Shown piece by piece: positions 6,908 to 8,378 of a stretch of 8,378 bases of DNA. The DNA lies in NCBI GenBank assembly GCA_030618315.1, contig JAUXDO010000051.1:1-8378 (forward strand). The letters are read 5' to 3'. The notes under the pieces were generated by a model, which was not told the origin of the DNA, ran no database searches, and saw nothing but the letters and a program-made list of their open reading frames with translations. The stretch is from Candidatus Peregrinibacteria bacterium. GTDB taxonomy: Bacteria; Patescibacteriota; Gracilibacteria; UM-FILTER-43-11. How positions within the stretch are numbered: the stretch's first letter is position 1; each line of letters opens with the position of its first letter. The position numbers and the translations under genes were made by a program.

Positions 6908-7792
6908 ATGACAGATATCGATATTTATTTAGACGACGAGAGAAAGGATCCTCAAGGAATTCCTCTTATTGTACTTAAAATTAATGGCAGGCAAGCAATA
7001 TTTGCTAAACAGCTAGCAAGTATTTTTAGTGAAGCTAGTACTGGTTTTGATCTTTTAAAGAAGTTAAGAAAGACGGGAGGTTATTCAGAGAATGAAGGTT
7101 ATTTAAAATTACCTATTGAAGAATTAAAAAAAATTCAAACATGGGAAAAAACCATGTTTGGAAAATCGGCAACAGAAAGCCTTTTAAAGCCAATGAGTCC
7201 TAACGGAGCTGCTATAATTTATGAAGAAGCAGCTTTATGGCTCTTGGCAAGAAGTAACACCAAATCTGGAAAAAGTTTCGCAAAAATTCTTGTCAAAACT
7301 TTCATAGCAGTAAGAGATGGTCATTACATAGAAGCTGACCCAGAAGATAAAAAAAGATTAGAAGGAAAAGAGGACTATAGCAGAGCTACGGTAAAGTTAA
7401 TAGATACTGTCTACAAAAGAGGTTTGAAATTAATAGGTACGTTCAACAGGGAGGGTGATAAGGCCTTCTATGATGGGAGGGGGACAAAAGAGATGCGGAA
7501 AATAAAGGATATTCCTAAAGATAGACCCTTAGCAGATTTTGATAGCCCATTAGAATTAAGAGCCAAAACGTTTGCTAAGGATTTGACTGACGAAGCCATC
7601 AGCCATAAGGACTTGAATACTGAGAAGGAAATGACAAAGGAATATATCGATAAAAATAAGCAAATGAGAGGAGCATTAATTGATGTTGGGATTCGTCCAG
7701 AAGTAAGCCTAAAAGTTGAAGATATAAAAGAAGTTAAAAAGCGAACAAAGAAACAACTTAAGTCAGACAAGGGGCTTAAGAAGCTTACTTAG
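6908..7792 (+). CDS. dinD: DinD-like protein with a divergent N-terminal half
   Basis: This 294-residue soluble protein resembles E. coli DinD (about 275 residues), which is damage-induced and reported to inhibit RecA strand exchange. The C-terminal half follows the DinD pattern in order: a Tyr-rich turn YDGRG (188-192), a conserved linker MRKIKDIPKDRPLADF, the helix SPLELRAKTFAKDLTDEAI, then HKDL (233-236), an RGALIDVGIRPE segment and a very Lys-rich tail. The segment at about 98-139 (IIYEEAALWLLAR, then FIAVRDGHY) corresponds to the DinD/Bro-N region that reads LSRYACYLIAQN...YFAVQT in relatives. The first 95 residues are hard to align and may be a variant Bro-N-like DNA-binding fold. There is no Shine-Dalgarno sequence before the ATG. 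The gene follows a terminator hairpin and converges with the membrane gene. Function in this organism is inferred from family only; lateral transfer is possible because such genes are patchily distributed. Confidence 0.72.
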   Translation: MTDIDIYLDDERKDPQGIPLIVLKINGRQAIFAKQLASIFSEASTGFDLLKKLRKTGGYSENEGYLKLPIEELKKIQTWEKTMFGKSATESLLKPMSPNGAAIIYEEAALWLLARSNTKSGKSFAKILVKTFIAVRDGHYIEADPEDKKRLEGKEDYSRATVKLIDTVYKRGLKLIGTFNREGDKAFYDGRGTKEMRKIKDIPKDRPLADFDSPLELRAKTFAKDLTDEAISHKDLNTEKEMTKEYIDKNKQMRGALIDVGIRPEVSLKVEDIKEVKKRTKKQLKSDKGLKKLT

Positions 7793-7803
7793 TCATCTCT
7801 CAA

Positions 7804-7830
7804 TAATCAACAAGGTTCAGATTGTGATTA
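7804..7830. terminator. Weak symmetric hairpin in the convergent gap
   Basis: In the 43-base gap between the two convergent genes, TAATCA (7804-7809) and CAA (7811-7813) pair with TTG (7822-7824) and TGATTA (7825-7830), with A7810 bulged and an 8-base loop. The stem is AT-rich and neither side has a long T-run. It could serve as a modest shared terminator, but the call is tentative. Confidence 0.35.
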
Positions 7831-7835
7831 GGTAA

Positions 7836-8378
7836 TTATTTCTTCTTGCACAACCTCTTCGCCAAATAATAGCCGGAAAAAATTGCAAAGAATACGTTGA
7901 GCCAGAAGAACACCCAATTAGCTACCATAAAACTAAACACTGCTATAAGAGCACTACCAAGAGTTAGTGCCAGGCTTCTTTTTGCTGTTCCCATCTCCAA
8001 TGTATATCCAAGTCCGATACCGACAAGACCTAAAATAAATATTATTGTTGTGTAATCCTCAAATAATTTTAGCGACAATCCAACAAAGCCAACACCGGCA
8101 ATTGTAATAACAGTAATATCGGTTTTATCTCCAGTATTTAGCATCATCATAATAACTGTGACGATAATAAACCCCTGAAGAAGAACAAAAAATATTGCAC
8201 CACCAGTTAACAAATATCCCAACAAAGAATAGGTTAGCATTACTGCTGAGCCAACTGCAAACAACCAATCCTTTACTGATTTCATTGGATGTTCAGTATC
8301 TTTGCTCTCCGGCCACGCGGCACCCGTCACCAATATAAGCGAACCAATAAGACCTGTAAGGAATATATAATCAAACAT
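7836..8378 (-). CDS. Seven-helix membrane protein of unknown function (possibly 5'-incomplete)
   Basis: I do not recognise this 180-residue protein. It is almost wholly hydrophobic, with likely membrane helices at about 4-21, 38-57, 61-80, 88-105, 110-127, 136-153 and 155-172, and a short basic tail ending CKKK. Charged residues sit in the loop at 24-37 (ESKDTEHPMKSVKD) and near 84-86 and 107-108. No catalytic or transporter motif stands out. Size and helix number are reminiscent of small transporters such as PnuC, but I see no supporting signature. The ATG occupies the last three bases of the window, so the ribosome binding site, the promoter and any upstream extension cannot be seen. It points towards the dinD-like gene, so the two are not co-transcribed. 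Confidence 0.7.
   Translation of the reverse strand: MFDYIFLTGLIGSLILVTGAAWPESKDTEHPMKSVKDWLFAVGSAVMLTYSLLGYLLTGGAIFFVLLQGFIIVTVIMMMLNTGDKTDITVITIAGVGFVGLSLKLFEDYTTIIFILGLVGIGLGYTLEMGTAKRSLALTLGSALIAVFSFMVANWVFFWLNVFFAIFSGYYLAKRLCKKK

Noticed and set aside
7468..7770. Minus-strand open frame of 100 codons inside the dinD-like gene
   Set aside because: It is antisense to the conserved DinD C-terminal region and has no start signal or recognisable fold.

Overview
The window is AT-rich bacterial DNA with three forward genes and one reverse gene at the right edge. All frames read with the standard code: TGG encodes Trp, and TGA ends the penicillin-binding protein gene. The forward genes have no convincing Shine-Dalgarno sequence. 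A compact Mfd of 1053 residues, a class A penicillin-binding protein with extra Ig-like domains, and a small unplaceable membrane protein would suit a Patescibacteria/CPR-type genome. This is an inference from gene style; no marker gene here fixes the lineage.

Layout. Positions 25-3186 encode Mfd, the transcription-repair coupling factor. Positions 3187-3401 are non-coding and hold the most striking feature, an array of 10-base cores (CGTGGGGCTG) on a 22-base period. The cores are separated by short spacers that are each self-complementary. After a central AT-rich segment carrying a sigma70-like promoter, the array is mirrored in inverted orientation and runs up to the next start codon. Positions 3402-6698 encode a bifunctional glycosyltransferase/transpeptidase (PBP1A type) with a C-terminal tail that looks like three Ig-like domains. 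Positions 6699-6907 hold a good sigma70-like promoter, a leader of about 150 bases and a strong terminator-like hairpin. Positions 6908-7792 encode a DinD-like protein with a divergent N-terminal half. A 43-base convergent gap with a weak hairpin follows. A seven-helix membrane protein of unknown function runs on the minus strand to the window edge (7836-8378).

How the parts relate. Mfd and the DinD-like protein both belong to families linked to DNA damage, while the PBP builds peptidoglycan. The genes do not form an obvious tight operon: each forward gene has its own long, structured upstream region. The two structured intergenic regions are therefore likely sites of post-transcriptional or transcriptional control. 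The nested inverted array between mfd and the PBP gene is the best candidate for an undescribed element. It could be a mobile or dispersed structured repeat, a protein-binding array, or an RNA regulatory element.
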